This document shows positions 8,959 to 17,697 of a DNA stretch of 64,000 nt, piece by piece. Source of the DNA: Pseudomonas sp. P818. GTDB lineage: Bacteria; Pseudomonadota; Gammaproteobacteria; Pseudomonadales; Pseudomonadaceae. Below the pieces are notes generated by a model that saw only the letters and a program-made list of their open reading frames with translations, had not been told where the DNA came from and made no database searches. Every line of letters begins with the position of its first letter. The first letter of the stretch is position 1. The stretch spans positions 180,011-244,010 of the forward strand of contig NZ_ATKM01000013.1 in assembly GCF_000418555.1 (NCBI RefSeq), written 5' to 3'. The position numbers and the translations under genes are program-made.

Positions 8959-9357
8959 ATGTCCGAGCAGCAGCACGTCCGTGCGGACGGGACGGTCACG
9001 TTCCTTCCGCACCGGCTCAATCGACATCCCGTTGTGGTGCGCGGTCTCACCGCCGACGAGTTGTGGATCTGCTGCGGCCTGTCCGGCGCCGCCGGTCTGC
9101 TGGTCGGCGCACCGCTGTCGTGGGTGTTCCGCACGATCGCGCTAGCACCCACGTTCGTCGTCCTGGGCGTGGCCTTCGGCGTGTTCATCGGCGGCGGCAT
9201 TCTTCGCCGCCTCAAGCGCGGGCGTCCCGACACCTGGCTGTATCGGCAACTGCAATGGCGCATTGCCACACGCCATCCGCTGATGGCGGGCTGGGTAGGC
9301 GGCCATGTGCTGATCTCGCGCTCCGGCTTCTGGACCACCCGAAGGAGCGCACGATGA
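8959..9357 (+). CDS. TIGR03750-family membrane protein (VirB3/TraL-like)
   Basis: This 132-residue protein carries two closely spaced membrane segments (about residues 38-58 and 62-85). The N-terminal part contains the family signature FLPHRLNRHPVVVRGLTADEL. A short basic loop with RLKRGRPDTWLYRQLQWR follows. It matches TIGR03750 and, by size and topology, is the counterpart of VirB3/TraL, an inner-membrane subunit that works with the TraC/VirB4 ATPase. It starts 11 bases after the pilin-like gene and overlaps the TraE-like gene by ATGA. Confidence 0.87.
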   Translation: MSEQQHVRADGTVTFLPHRLNRHPVVVRGLTADELWICCGLSGAAGLLVGAPLSWVFRTIALAPTFVVLGVAFGVFIGGGILRRLKRGRPDTWLYRQLQWRIATRHPLMAGWVGGHVLISRSGFWTTRRSAR

Positions 9358-10043
9358 GCCGCTTCAAGAACGAGATCACCCACCTGCAGGCGCACATCAA
9401 GACGCTTCGCCTGGGTGCTGGCGCCCTGATCATCGTCGCCCTGGTCATGGGTGGCGGCTGGTGGAGCGCTCCCCGCGATCTGACCATCCACGTTCCGCCT
9501 GACCTGCGCTCCGGCAGTACCAGGAAGTGGTGGGAAGTGCCGCCCGAATCGGTCTATGCGTTCACGTTCTACGTGTTCCAGACGCTCAACCGCTGGCCGA
9601 CGAATGGCGAAGAGGACTACGCGCGCAACCTCCACACGCTCTCGCCGTACCTCACCCCATCCTGCCAGGCCTTCCTGCGCGCGGACTACGACTACCGCCG
9701 CAGCACGGGCGAGTTGCGCCAGCGCGTGCGCGGCATCTACGAAATCCCCGGCCGCGGCTACGGCGACGACCCCACGGCCCGCGTGCGCGTGGTTTCCGAC
9801 CGCGACTGGGTAGTGACGCTGGACATCACCGCCGACGAGTACTACGGCGCCGAGCAAGTCAAGCGCGCTCTGGTGCGCTATCCCGTGAAGGTCACGCGGG
9901 TGGACGTCGATCCTGCCCGCAACCCGTTCGGCCTGGCGCTCGACTGCTATGAGGGCGCGCCCCAGCGCATCAGCACGCCGGAGCCGACGCGCCCGGCGTC
10001 TGGTGGCCTGTCTCCGCAAGCGCCCCAAGGAGAAACCCCATGA
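9354..10043 (+). CDS. TIGR03746-family protein (PFL_4703), TraE/VirB8-like
   Basis: The 229-residue protein has a short cytoplasmic N-terminus and one membrane segment (about residues 21-40). A periplasmic domain follows with the conserved VYAFTFYVFQTLNRWP and CQAFLRADYDYR. Topology and position match TraE/VirB8-type assembly factors that connect inner-membrane and periplasmic parts of the channel. The C-terminal 30 residues are proline-rich and probably disordered. GAAGGAG precedes the ATG, and both ends overlap neighbours by ATGA. Confidence 0.88.
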   Translation: MSRFKNEITHLQAHIKTLRLGAGALIIVALVMGGGWWSAPRDLTIHVPPDLRSGSTRKWWEVPPESVYAFTFYVFQTLNRWPTNGEEDYARNLHTLSPYLTPSCQAFLRADYDYRRSTGELRQRVRGIYEIPGRGYGDDPTARVRVVSDRDWVVTLDITADEYYGAEQVKRALVRYPVKVTRVDVDPARNPFGLALDCYEGAPQRISTPEPTRPASGGLSPQAPQGETP

Positions 10044-10945
10044 AGCATCCTGTACTCACGCTGCTGGGGCTGTTGGCCGTGGCCGCGGCTCCTGCTGTCC
10101 AGGCGGTGGAGATCCTGCGCTGGGAACGTATGCCGTTGGCGGTGCCGCTGAAGGTCGGCCAGGAGCGTATCGTGTTCATCGACCGCAACGTCCGCGTGGG
10201 CGTACCCTCGGGCGTCGGCGAGCGCCTACGGGTGCAGAGCGCGGGCGGCGCGGTGTACCTGCGCGCCAGCGAGCCGATCGAGCCCACGCGGCTGCAATTG
10301 CAGGACGCCGACACGGGCGCGCTGATCCTGCTGGACATTGCGGCGGAGCCAGCCAAGGACGGCGAAGCCGAGCTGGAACCAGTGCGCATCGTCGAGGGCA
10401 ACAGCACCCCGGCGCGCTATGGCGATCAGCCCGGCGATGACAACGAAGCTCCGGCGCGCGCCCAGGACCAGGCAGGTGCGCGGGCGGCGCGACGCGAGAC
10501 CCCGGTGCCGGTTGTCCTGACGCGCTTCGCCGCGCAGAACCTCTACGCTCCGCTGCGCACTGTGGAGCCGTTGCCCGGCGTCATGCGGGTGAACCTGCGT
10601 CGTGACCTCGACCTCGGCACGCTGATGCCGACGCTGCCCGTGCGCGCGGTCGCGCTCGCGTCGTGGCGTCTGGAAGACCAGTGGGTCACTGCCGTGCGAC
10701 TGACCAACAACAGCAGCGGCTGGATCACTCTCGATCCGCGCATCCTGCAAGGCGATTTCCTCACCGCCACCTTCCAACACGAGGCACTTGGCCCGCGTGG
10801 CACGCCCGAGGACACGACCGTCCTGTACCTGGTGACGCGCGGGCGCGGCCTGGCGCAATCGCTGCTACCGGCGATCAACCGCTTCGACCCGGCCGTGCAT
10901 CTCCCGCAACCGGAAGACCGCAAGGAGGCCCGCCATGCGCAGTAA
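10040..10945 (+). CDS. TIGR03749-family protein (PFL_4704), TraK/VirB9-like
   Basis: This 301-residue exported protein has a clear signal peptide (residues 1-21, ending VQA). Two beta-rich parts are separated by a charged linker near residues 130-155. The N-terminal EILRWERMPLAVPLKVGQER block and the later ASWRLEDQWVTAVRLTNNS are typical of TIGR03749. By order it corresponds to TraK/VirB9 in the outer-membrane core complex. The ribosome binding site AAGGAGA lies at 10027-10033. The stop overlaps the next gene by 11 bases. Confidence 0.88.
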   Translation: MKHPVLTLLGLLAVAAAPAVQAVEILRWERMPLAVPLKVGQERIVFIDRNVRVGVPSGVGERLRVQSAGGAVYLRASEPIEPTRLQLQDADTGALILLDIAAEPAKDGEAELEPVRIVEGNSTPARYGDQPGDDNEAPARAQDQAGARAARRETPVPVVLTRFAAQNLYAPLRTVEPLPGVMRVNLRRDLDLGTLMPTLPVRAVALASWRLEDQWVTAVRLTNNSSGWITLDPRILQGDFLTATFQHEALGPRGTPEDTTVLYLVTRGRGLAQSLLPAINRFDPAVHLPQPEDRKEARHAQ

Positions 10946-12353
10946 TGGACTCCTGAAGTGGCTGATGGTCCCGGTTGCCTTGCTGGTGCTGTTCGTTGCC
11001 ATCCGGCTGTTCTCGGGTGGCAGCAGTTCGGCGCCACCGGCCGCGGATGCCGGTGCCAAGCTCACGCCAGCGGAAATGAAGGCGTTGGGCATCGAGGGCG
11101 ATACCCCGCGCGACACCGTGGCGACGCTCGTTGCCCAAGTGAAGCAGTTGCGCACCGAGCTTCAGACCGCGCTCTCGGACAACAAATCCCAGCGCGAAGA
11201 AAACCAGCGACTGCGCCAGCGCGAGAACTCCATTGATCAGCGCATCAATTCGGCCCTCGACTCCGAGCGTACCAACCTGCGTCGCGACCAAGAGCAGGCA
11301 GCCAGCGCGCGCCAGCAGACCGAAGGGTTGCTTGCCGACCTGCAGCGGCGTCTGGACAGTATCGGCGGACGTGGCGGCGGCCATGCCGACCTGCCGGTGG
11401 GTCTGGGGCTGCGCGACGGCGACGAGGCCGGCATGGAAGGCGGCGTGCGATGGGTCGAACCCGACGATGCGAGGAAGGCCGAGGGGCGGAACAGCAGTCG
11501 TGGCACGGGTAGCGGCATGAGCTTCCCGACGAGCTTCGGCCCCGCGCAGAGCACGTTGGAAACCACGGCGGAAACCGTGGCGAACGCGGGCGCACGCGCA
11601 GCAGGCGTCAAGAGCGCCAAGGCGGTCTATACCGTACCGACCAATTCGACGCTGATGGGGTCGGTGGCGATGACGGCGCTGATCGGCCGCGTGCCGATCG
11701 ACGGAACCGTTAACGATCCATACCCCTTCAAGGTGTTGGTCGGACCGGACAACCTGACCGCCAATGGCATCGACATTCCCGACGTGGCCGGTGCCGTGTT
11801 CAGCGGCACCGCATCGGGAGATTGGACGCTCTCGTGCGTGCGCGGCCAGGTGCGCAGCATCACCTTCGTCTTCCACGACGGCACGATCCGCACCATCCCC
11901 GAAGACCGCGACGGCAACCAGCAGAACAACCAGCAGCGAGACGGCCTGGGCTGGATCAGCGACCCATACGGCATTCCCTGCGTCAGCGGGGAGCGGCGCA
12001 GCAACGCCCAGCAGTACCTCGGCTCGCAAGCCCTGATTACCGCCGCCGGTGCCGGCGTCGCTTCGCTGATCGACAGCGACAGCGGCCAGATGTCCTACGT
12101 CGGCGCCGACGGCTCCATCGGGAGCGTCGGCATCTCGGGCAATGAAGCCGTGGGCCGCATCCTGGCCGGTGGCGTGCGCGACATGGCCGACTGGGTGAAC
12201 AAGCTATACGGCCAGGCCTTCGCCGCCGTCTATGTCCAGCCCGGCGCGAAGGTCGCCGTCCACCTCGAAAAGCCGCTTGCCATCGACTTCGATCCCGAAG
12301 GCCGCAAGGTCGATCACCGCGCAGGAGAAAGCCATGCTCTCGAACTTGAATAA
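10935..12353 (+). CDS. TIGR03752-family protein (PFL_4705), TraB/VirB10-like
   Basis: This 472-residue protein has one N-terminal membrane segment (about residues 6-22). A coiled coil of about 90 residues rich in Gln, Arg and Glu follows, then a flexible glycine-rich linker. The C-terminal beta-barrel-like domain starts near VYTVPTNSTLMGSVAMTALIGRVPIDG. That arrangement is the TraB/VirB10 design, which spans the envelope and transmits ATPase activity to the outer-membrane pore. The family is TIGR03752. A 20-base overlap with the lipoprotein gene shows tight operon packing. Confidence 0.9.
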   Translation: MRSNGLLKWLMVPVALLVLFVAIRLFSGGSSSAPPAADAGAKLTPAEMKALGIEGDTPRDTVATLVAQVKQLRTELQTALSDNKSQREENQRLRQRENSIDQRINSALDSERTNLRRDQEQAASARQQTEGLLADLQRRLDSIGGRGGGHADLPVGLGLRDGDEAGMEGGVRWVEPDDARKAEGRNSSRGTGSGMSFPTSFGPAQSTLETTAETVANAGARAAGVKSAKAVYTVPTNSTLMGSVAMTALIGRVPIDGTVNDPYPFKVLVGPDNLTANGIDIPDVAGAVFSGTASGDWTLSCVRGQVRSITFVFHDGTIRTIPEDRDGNQQNNQQRDGLGWISDPYGIPCVSGERRSNAQQYLGSQALITAAGAGVASLIDSDSGQMSYVGADGSIGSVGISGNEAVGRILAGGVRDMADWVNKLYGQAFAAVYVQPGAKVAVHLEKPLAIDFDPEGRKVDHRAGESHALELE

Positions 12354-12774
12354 GGGCCTGGCGCTGGCCCTCGCCGTCGCGGTGCTCGGCGGCTGTGCCA
12401 CCAGCAAGGAAAAGCTGCTCCCGCACGGCGACAGCACGATGATGGACATCTGGCAGCAGAACGCCGGCGACGGCAGCGGTGGCGCCGGCCAGGTGGCGCG
12501 CAGGCAATTGCTCGATGCACGCCAGAGCCTGCGCCGGCCGCTGACCGAGGCCGACGTGGAGGCCGCGCCCGCCGAACAGATGCGCTACACGCGCACGGCG
12601 CGAAACGAGGTCTATCGCCAGTTCCACCGCCTCCCGAACCCCGATCTTGTCATGTATGTGTACCCGCACCTGGCGGGTACCGACCCCGTGCCTGTTCCGG
12701 GCTACACGACAGTCTTCCCCCTGTACCAGCGCGTGCAGTACGCCATGCCGGGCGAGCGCGTGGAGGACTACTGA
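12334..12774 (+). CDS. TIGR03751-family lipoprotein (TraV/VirB7-like)
   Basis: The 146-residue protein has a lipobox (VLGGC, Cys near residue 21) after a short hydrophobic signal and is predicted to be anchored in the outer membrane. The DSTMMDIWQQNAGDG block and the C-terminal PVPGYTTVFPLYQRVQYAMPGE are the recognisable TIGR03751 features. In this position it is the counterpart of TraV/VirB7, which stabilises the outer-membrane core with TraK and TraB. The chosen ATG follows AGGAGAAA at 12323-12330. The stop TGA shares bases with the ATG of the ATPase gene. Confidence 0.88.
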   Translation: MLSNLNKGLALALAVAVLGGCATSKEKLLPHGDSTMMDIWQQNAGDGSGGAGQVARRQLLDARQSLRRPLTEADVEAAPAEQMRYTRTARNEVYRQFHRLPNPDLVMYVYPHLAGTDPVPVPGYTTVFPLYQRVQYAMPGERVEDY

Positions 12775-15641
12775 TGCGCTGGAAACTCCCTTGGCCGAAG
12801 CTGGCTGCATCCGATGGTGGCAATGACGAGCAGCCGGACGGCTGGCAGCGCCACGTCGAGGCGTTGCGCCAAGCCGGCATCGCCGAACCCGGAGCGACGA
12901 TCCAGGGCCGCAAGCCGGCGACCGTGGCGGACGAGCAGGCGCTGTACGACGTCGCGCAGTCGTTCGCGGAGCTGCTGCCGTGGGTGGAGTTCCTGCCGCC
13001 GTCGAAGTCCATGCTGCTGGAGGACGGGCAATCGGTCGCAGCCTTCTACGAGCTGGTCCCGCTGGGCACCGAAGGTCGGGAGCCTGGCTGGCTCGCGCAT
13101 GCCCGCGATGCGCTCGAAAACGCGCTCCAGGATTCGTTCGATGAGCTGGACGAGAACCCCTGGGTGCTCCAGCTCTACGCCCAGGACGAACCCAGCTTCG
13201 ACCAGTACATGCAGACCCTGCGCAACTACGTGCAGCCGCGCGCTCGCGGCACAGCCTTCACCGAGTTCTATCTTCGCTTCTTCGGCCACCACCTGCGCGC
13301 GGTGGCCAAGCCCGGCGGCCTGTTCGAGGACACGGTGGTCACGCGGTTGCGCTGGCGCGGCCAGACGCGGCGCGTGCGCATGGTGGTCTATCGCCGGGCC
13401 ACCGGCCAGGCGAACCGCCGTGGCCAGACACCCGAGCAAATGCTGAACATCGTCTGCGATCGCCTTTGCGGCGGCCTGGCGAACGCCGGCATCCAGGCCC
13501 GGCGCATGGTCGCGGCCGATGTTCACGACTGGTTGCTGCGGTGGTTCAACCCACGCCCAACGATGCTCGGGCCAAGCGCTGAGAATCGAGAGCGCTTCTA
13601 TGCGCTGGCCCGCTATCCCGACGAGGTGGAGGAAGGCGAGATCGAGCTGGCGAGTGGTCGGGATTTCAGCCAACGGCTGTTCTTCGGTCAGCCTCGCTCC
13701 GATGCCGGGCACGGTACCTGGTACTTCGACGGCATGCCGCACCGTGTGCTGGTCACCGACCGACTACGCATGCCGCCCGGTACGGGACACCTGACTGGCG
13801 AAACCCGCAAGGGCGATGCGATCAACACGCTTTTCGATCAGATGCCCGAAGACACCACGATGTGTCTGACCATGGTGGCGACGCCCCAGGACATCCTCGA
13901 ATCGCACCTGAATCACCTGGCGAAGAAGGCTGTCGGCGAAACACTGGCATCGGAGCAGACGCTCAAGGATGTGCAGGAGGCGCGCTCGCTCATCGGCAGC
14001 GCGCACAAGCTCTACCGCGGCACGCTGGCCTTCTATCTGCGCGGGCGCGACGAAGCCGAGCTTGACAGGCGCGGCCTGGACCTCGCCAACGTGATGCTCA
14101 ACGCGGGGTTGCAGCCCGTGCGCGAGGACGATGAAGTTGCGCCGCTCAACAGCTACCTGCGCTGGCTACCGTGCTGCTACAACCCTGCGCAGGATCGGCG
14201 GAACTGGTTCACCCAACTGATGTTCGCCCAGCATGTGGCGAATCTCTCGCCGGCGTGGGGACGCAGCCAGGGTACGGGCCATCCGGGCAACACGTTCTTC
14301 AACCGCGGTGGCGGGCCGATCACGTTTGATCCGCTGAACCGCTTGGACAGGCAGATGAACGCCCATCTGTTCCTATTCGGCCCCACCGGCTCGGGCAAGA
14401 GCGCAACGCTCAACAACCTCTTGAATCAGGTCACGGCCATCTACCGGCCGCGGCTGTTCATCGTGGAAGCCGGCAACAGCTTCGGCTTGTTCAGCGACTT
14501 CGCCAAGCGCCTGGGTCTGACCGTAAACCGGGTCAAGCTGGCTCCTGGCTCAGGCATCAGCCTGGCGCCGTTCGCCGACGCTCGCCGGCTGATCGAAACG
14601 CCCAGCAACGTGCAGACGCTTGATGCCGATGCACTGGATGAAGAATTGCCAGCCGATTCCTCGGTCATGGAGGAGGACGAGCAGCGCGACGTGCTGGGTG
14701 AACTGGAGATCACGGCACGGCTGATGATCACAGGCGGCGAGGACAAGGAAGAAGCCCGGATGACGCGGGCCGATCGCTCGCTGATCCGCCAGTGCATCCT
14801 CGATGCCGCCGAACACTGCGTGGCCGAGAAACGCACGGTGCTCACGCGCGACGTGCGCAACGCGCTGCGCACGCGCGGCCAGGACCCGACGCTGCCCGAG
14901 ATGCGGCGCGTGCGGCTGCTGGAGATGGCGGACGCGATGGACATGTTCTGCCAAGGCACGGACGGCGAGATGTTCGATCGCGATGGCACGCCGTGGCCCG
15001 AGGCCGACATCACGCTGGTGGATCTCGCGACCTATGCCCGGGAGGGCTACAACGCGCAGCTCTCCATCGCCTACATCAGCCTGATCAGCACGGTGAACAA
15101 CATCGCCGAGCGCGACCAGTACCTGGGCCGTCCGATCATCAATGTGACCGACGAAGGCCACATCATCACGAAGAACCCGCTGCTCGCGCCCTACGTTGTA
15201 AAAATTACAAAAATGTGGCGCAAGCTAGGGGCCTGGTTCTGGCTGGCTACACAAAATATCGACGATCTGCCGCGTGCCGCGGAGCCCATGCTCAACATGA
15301 TTGAGTGGTGGATCTGCCTGTCGATGCCGCCCGATGAGGTCGAGAAGATTGCACGCTTCCGCGAACTCTCGCCCGCGCAGAAAGCGCTGATGCTCTCGGC
15401 GCGCAAAGAAGCGGGCAAGTTCACCGAGGGCGTCATCCTTTCCAAGAGCATGGAAGTGCTGTTCCGTGCCGTGCCGCCCAGCCTGTACTTGGCGTTGGCG
15501 CAGACCGAACCCGAAGAGAAGGCCGAGCGCTACCAGCTCATGCAGCACTACGGCTGCACCGAACTGGAAGCGGCCTTCAAGGTGGCCGAGAAGATCGACC
15601 AGGCGCGCGGCATCGAGTCGCCGGCCTTGGAACTGTCGTAA
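12774..15641 (+). CDS. traC: Conjugative transfer ATPase TraC/VirB4 type (TIGR03744, PFL_4706)
   Basis: This 955-residue protein is the large ATPase that powers assembly of the conjugation channel. The N-terminal half is the VirB4-specific domain. Walker A (FGPTGSGKS) lies near residues 536-544 and the Walker B/DEGH box (NVTDEGHIITKN) near residues 789-800. The downstream WFWLATQNIDDLP motif is typical of VirB4 enzymes. Size and order match TIGR03744. The coding sequence contains one local AT-rich palindrome just after the DEGH box, described separately. It is co-translated with the lipoprotein gene (TGATG overlap). Confidence 0.93.
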   Translation: MRWKLPWPKLAASDGGNDEQPDGWQRHVEALRQAGIAEPGATIQGRKPATVADEQALYDVAQSFAELLPWVEFLPPSKSMLLEDGQSVAAFYELVPLGTEGREPGWLAHARDALENALQDSFDELDENPWVLQLYAQDEPSFDQYMQTLRNYVQPRARGTAFTEFYLRFFGHHLRAVAKPGGLFEDTVVTRLRWRGQTRRVRMVVYRRATGQANRRGQTPEQMLNIVCDRLCGGLANAGIQARRMVAADVHDWLLRWFNPRPTMLGPSAENRERFYALARYPDEVEEGEIELASGRDFSQRLFFGQPRSDAGHGTWYFDGMPHRVLVTDRLRMPPGTGHLTGETRKGDAINTLFDQMPEDTTMCLTMVATPQDILESHLNHLAKKAVGETLASEQTLKDVQEARSLIGSAHKLYRGTLAFYLRGRDEAELDRRGLDLANVMLNAGLQPVREDDEVAPLNSYLRWLPCCYNPAQDRRNWFTQLMFAQHVANLSPAWGRSQGTGHPGNTFFNRGGGPITFDPLNRLDRQMNAHLFLFGPTGSGKSATLNNLLNQVTAIYRPRLFIVEAGNSFGLFSDFAKRLGLTVNRVKLAPGSGISLAPFADARRLIETPSNVQTLDADALDEELPADSSVMEEDEQRDVLGELEITARLMITGGEDKEEARMTRADRSLIRQCILDAAEHCVAEKRTVLTRDVRNALRTRGQDPTLPEMRRVRLLEMADAMDMFCQGTDGEMFDRDGTPWPEADITLVDLATYAREGYNAQLSIAYISLISTVNNIAERDQYLGRPIINVTDEGHIITKNPLLAPYVVKITKMWRKLGAWFWLATQNIDDLPRAAEPMLNMIEWWICLSMPPDEVEKIARFRELSPAQKALMLSARKEAGKFTEGVILSKSMEVLFRAVPPSLYLALAQTEPEEKAERYQLMQHYGCTELEAAFKVAEKIDQARGIESPALELS
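15196..15210. repeat. AT-rich palindrome inside the traC-like gene
   Basis: The sequence TTGTAA-AAA-TTACAA is a perfect inverted repeat inside a GC-rich reading frame, encoding part of VVKITKM. The codons used (GTA AAA ATT ACA AAA) are unlike the surrounding GC-ending codons. It may be an operator-like or nucleoid-protein binding site, or chance. Confidence 0.5.
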
Positions 15642-15654
15642 GACGGAGAACGCC

Positions 15655-16419
15655 ATGGAACAGAAACGTCCTTCCATTCCGATGCAGGTCCAGGCGTTCC
15701 GCCGCCGCAACGGGCGGCCCCGCTGGCCCTGGGCATTGGTTGCTGTGCTGGTCGCGCTGCTGCTGATCTGGCTTGTGCCGAGGTCGCCCGGCGAATCCCC
15801 GCCGCAGCCGCCCACGCCGGTCAGCATGGCACCGGTGGCCGGGCCGCCCTGGCTAATGGGCAACCCCAAAGGCCGTTTCACGCTGACGCTCTATGCCGAC
15901 CTGGAGTGCCCGTTCTGCCGGGAATATTTTCCGCAGCTCAAACGGTGGGTGGGCACCAACGCCGACGTGGCGCTGCAATGGCACCACCAGCCGCTAGCCG
16001 CGCACGAGCCGGCCGCGTCGGCCGAGGCACGTCTGGCCGAATGCGCAGCCGAAGCTGGCGGGCATGCCGCGTTCTGGCAGGCGGTCGAATGGGTCTATGC
16101 CCACACGCGCAGCGACGGCCTGGGCTTGCCGGATGGCTTGCGCTACCCCGAATCGACGCCAGCCATCGAGCAGTGCATGTCAAGCGAAAGGTCCAGTGCC
16201 GCTATCCGCGCCCAGGCCGCGGAAGCCACCAAGAGCGGCGTTACCGCCACACCGTCACTGCGTCTGCTTGATCGCGAGACGGGCCAGGCCATCCTGCTGC
16301 AGGGACCAATCGAGGGCGACGCCTTGTTGTCTGCCATGGACATGCTGACGGCTGACGGTCCGACCGGCACACCCACATCCGAAATGCCTGCCGACGTCGT
16401 CGGCGACATGCCCAGGTAG
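15655..16419 (+). CDS. DsbA-like thioredoxin-fold protein of the ICE
   Basis: This is a 254-residue membrane-anchored protein: one N-terminal membrane segment (about residues 24-41), a proline-rich linker, then a DsbA/DsbG-like domain. The active site CPFC lies at residues 85-88, and the cis-proline region ATPSLRLLD appears further on. It should catalyse disulfide formation or exchange in the periplasm. Likely clients are cysteine-containing transfer proteins such as the TraU- and TraH-like products; this is inferred from context. It lies 13 bases after the ATPase gene. The C-terminal 25 residues are low in complexity. Confidence 0.86.
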   Translation: MEQKRPSIPMQVQAFRRRNGRPRWPWALVAVLVALLLIWLVPRSPGESPPQPPTPVSMAPVAGPPWLMGNPKGRFTLTLYADLECPFCREYFPQLKRWVGTNADVALQWHHQPLAAHEPAASAEARLAECAAEAGGHAAFWQAVEWVYAHTRSDGLGLPDGLRYPESTPAIEQCMSSERSSAAIRAQAAEATKSGVTATPSLRLLDRETGQAILLQGPIEGDALLSAMDMLTADGPTGTPTSEMPADVVGDMPR

Positions 16420-16532
16420 CCCCGGTCTTCAAGGCTACGGCGCAGTCCGCTGCGCTGACCGCAACCCGTTCGCCTCGCATCCTGGTCGCGAACGATCGCC
16501 GCTGCCGCGGTGATGGATGCACCTTGTTCGTT

Positions 16533-16558
16533 CCCTAGGAGGGCTGGCCCTCCTAGGG
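16533..16558. repeat. Perfect 12-bp inverted repeat upstream of the radC-like gene
   Basis: The arms CCCTAGGAGGGC and GCCCTCCTAGGG are separated by only two bases. No T-run follows, so it is not a standard terminator. It lies 36 bases before the ATG of the RadC-like gene and may be an operator or an RNA hairpin in its leader. Confidence 0.7.
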
Positions 16559-16594
16559 CGCGCGCCCTCCGATCTCACCGTCTGGAGGTTCGCC

Positions 16595-17089
16595 ATGTCT
16601 TTTGTCGTCAACGACTCCTGCCCGGAGTCGCTTTCCGTCACCGCTGCCCAACACGAGGACTGGATCATCCAGCAAGCCATCGTGCTGCTGGAGAGGCGGG
16701 TTTTCAAAGCTGGACCGTGCCTCAGCCGACCGGCCGCTGTGCGGGACTATCTGCGCGTGAAACTGGTCGCTGAACCCAACGAGATATTCGCCGCTGTGTT
16801 CCTGGACAGCATGCACCAGGTGCTGGCCTACGAGCCATTGTTCAGGGGCACGATCAACTCGACTTCTGTTTATCCACGTGTCGTCGTACAGCGTGTGCTG
16901 GAGTTGAACGCCGCCGCGGTGGTCTTCGCGCACCAGCACCCCTCGGGCATCTCCGAGCCGTCGAGCGCGGATCGTGTGCTGACCCAGCAACTGCAGGCCG
17001 CGCTGGCGCTCATCGATGTACGGGTACTGGATCACATCATCGTAGGCCAAGGTTCCCCGTTCTCCTTTGCGGAGTCAGGCCTGCTGTAA
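16595..17089 (+). CDS. RadC-like JAB-domain protein of the ICE
   Basis: The 164-residue product is the JAB/MPN domain of the RadC family without the N-terminal helix-hairpin-helix part of chromosomal RadC. The metal-binding motif is intact: HQHPSG at residues 113-118 with the downstream Asp at 126. Such short RadC proteins are regular passengers of ICEs and prophages. Their activity is not established; metallopeptidase and DNA-repair roles have both been proposed. The ATG at 16595 follows TGGAGG. The gene is bracketed by a palindrome upstream and a terminator downstream, so it is probably a separate unit. Confidence 0.9.
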   Translation: MSFVVNDSCPESLSVTAAQHEDWIIQQAIVLLERRVFKAGPCLSRPAAVRDYLRVKLVAEPNEIFAAVFLDSMHQVLAYEPLFRGTINSTSVYPRVVVQRVLELNAAAVVFAHQHPSGISEPSSADRVLTQQLQAALALIDVRVLDHIIVGQGSPFSFAESGLL

Positions 17090-17115
17090 CGGTCGCATTG
17101 CTTCATTGATCCCCG

Positions 17116-17140
17116 CGGAGGCTTCGGCCTCCGTTTTTTT
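17116..17140 (+). terminator. Rho-independent terminator after the radC-like gene
   Basis: The stem CGGAGGC / GCCTCCG has a TTCG loop, the stable tetraloop, and is followed by seven T. Confidence 0.9.
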
Positions 17141-17250
17141 ATGGCGCGGGACAAGCAGGTATGCGGGCAGCCCGCGATGCGCATTGTTTGTTGGGGTGGC
17201 ATCGGGTTCGCGTTTGACTATGGCCCTGATCAACTTTCGGGGCACGCGAC

Positions 17251-17697
17251 ATGCCGGCATCCTTTTCCACGTTCGCGTCGGGCTGGCGAACCCTTGGTCT
17301 CGTCGTGGCGCTGCCGGCGTCCCTGGCCGTGTTCAGCCCCGTCGCCTTCGCAGCCGACGTACTGGTCGTCACCGACAGCCACCACCCGGTCAAGACCATG
17401 GGCGGCGAGCGGCTGATCGAGCTGGACGAAGCCCGCCGGATTGAAGCGGAGCTTTCTGCGGAACTGCCCGCCGCCCCCGAACAGGCGGCGGCCACCGTCA
17501 AGCGTCGGCTGAGCCAAGGCGGCGCCGACCTACAGCGCCGCATCGCTTCCGCATACCAGGGCGTCACCGACGCATGGAGCCTGGGCATCACCAGCATCCC
17601 GGCTGTCGTGGTGGATCAGCGCTACGTGGTCTATGGCGAGCCGGATGTGGCCCGCGCTGTCGCGCGCATCGAGCAGCGTCGGAGGACCCAGCCATGA
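17251..17697 (+). CDS. TIGR03757-family ICE protein (PFL_4709)
   Basis: This 148-residue exported protein has a signal peptide (residues 1-35, ending AFAAD). A thioredoxin-like region, DVLVVTDSHHPVK ... ITSIPAVVVDQRYVVYGEPDV, marks TIGR03757. By position it pairs with the TraU-like gene that overlaps its stop by ATGA, resembling the TrbC/TraW-TraU arrangement in F-type systems. That comparison is inference. It is the first gene of a second transfer block after the terminator at 17140, so a promoter should lie in 17141-17250; I cannot identify it with confidence. Confidence 0.85.
   Translation: MPASFSTFASGWRTLGLVVALPASLAVFSPVAFAADVLVVTDSHHPVKTMGGERLIELDEARRIEAELSAELPAAPEQAAATVKRRLSQGGADLQRRIASAYQGVTDAWSLGITSIPAVVVDQRYVVYGEPDVARAVARIEQRRRTQP

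Noticed and set aside
16595..17089. Considered as part of the ubiquitin-like system because it has a JAB domain
   Set aside because: The motif and length are those of the RadC family common in ICEs, and it lies 17 kb from the ubiquitin-like operon in a different element.
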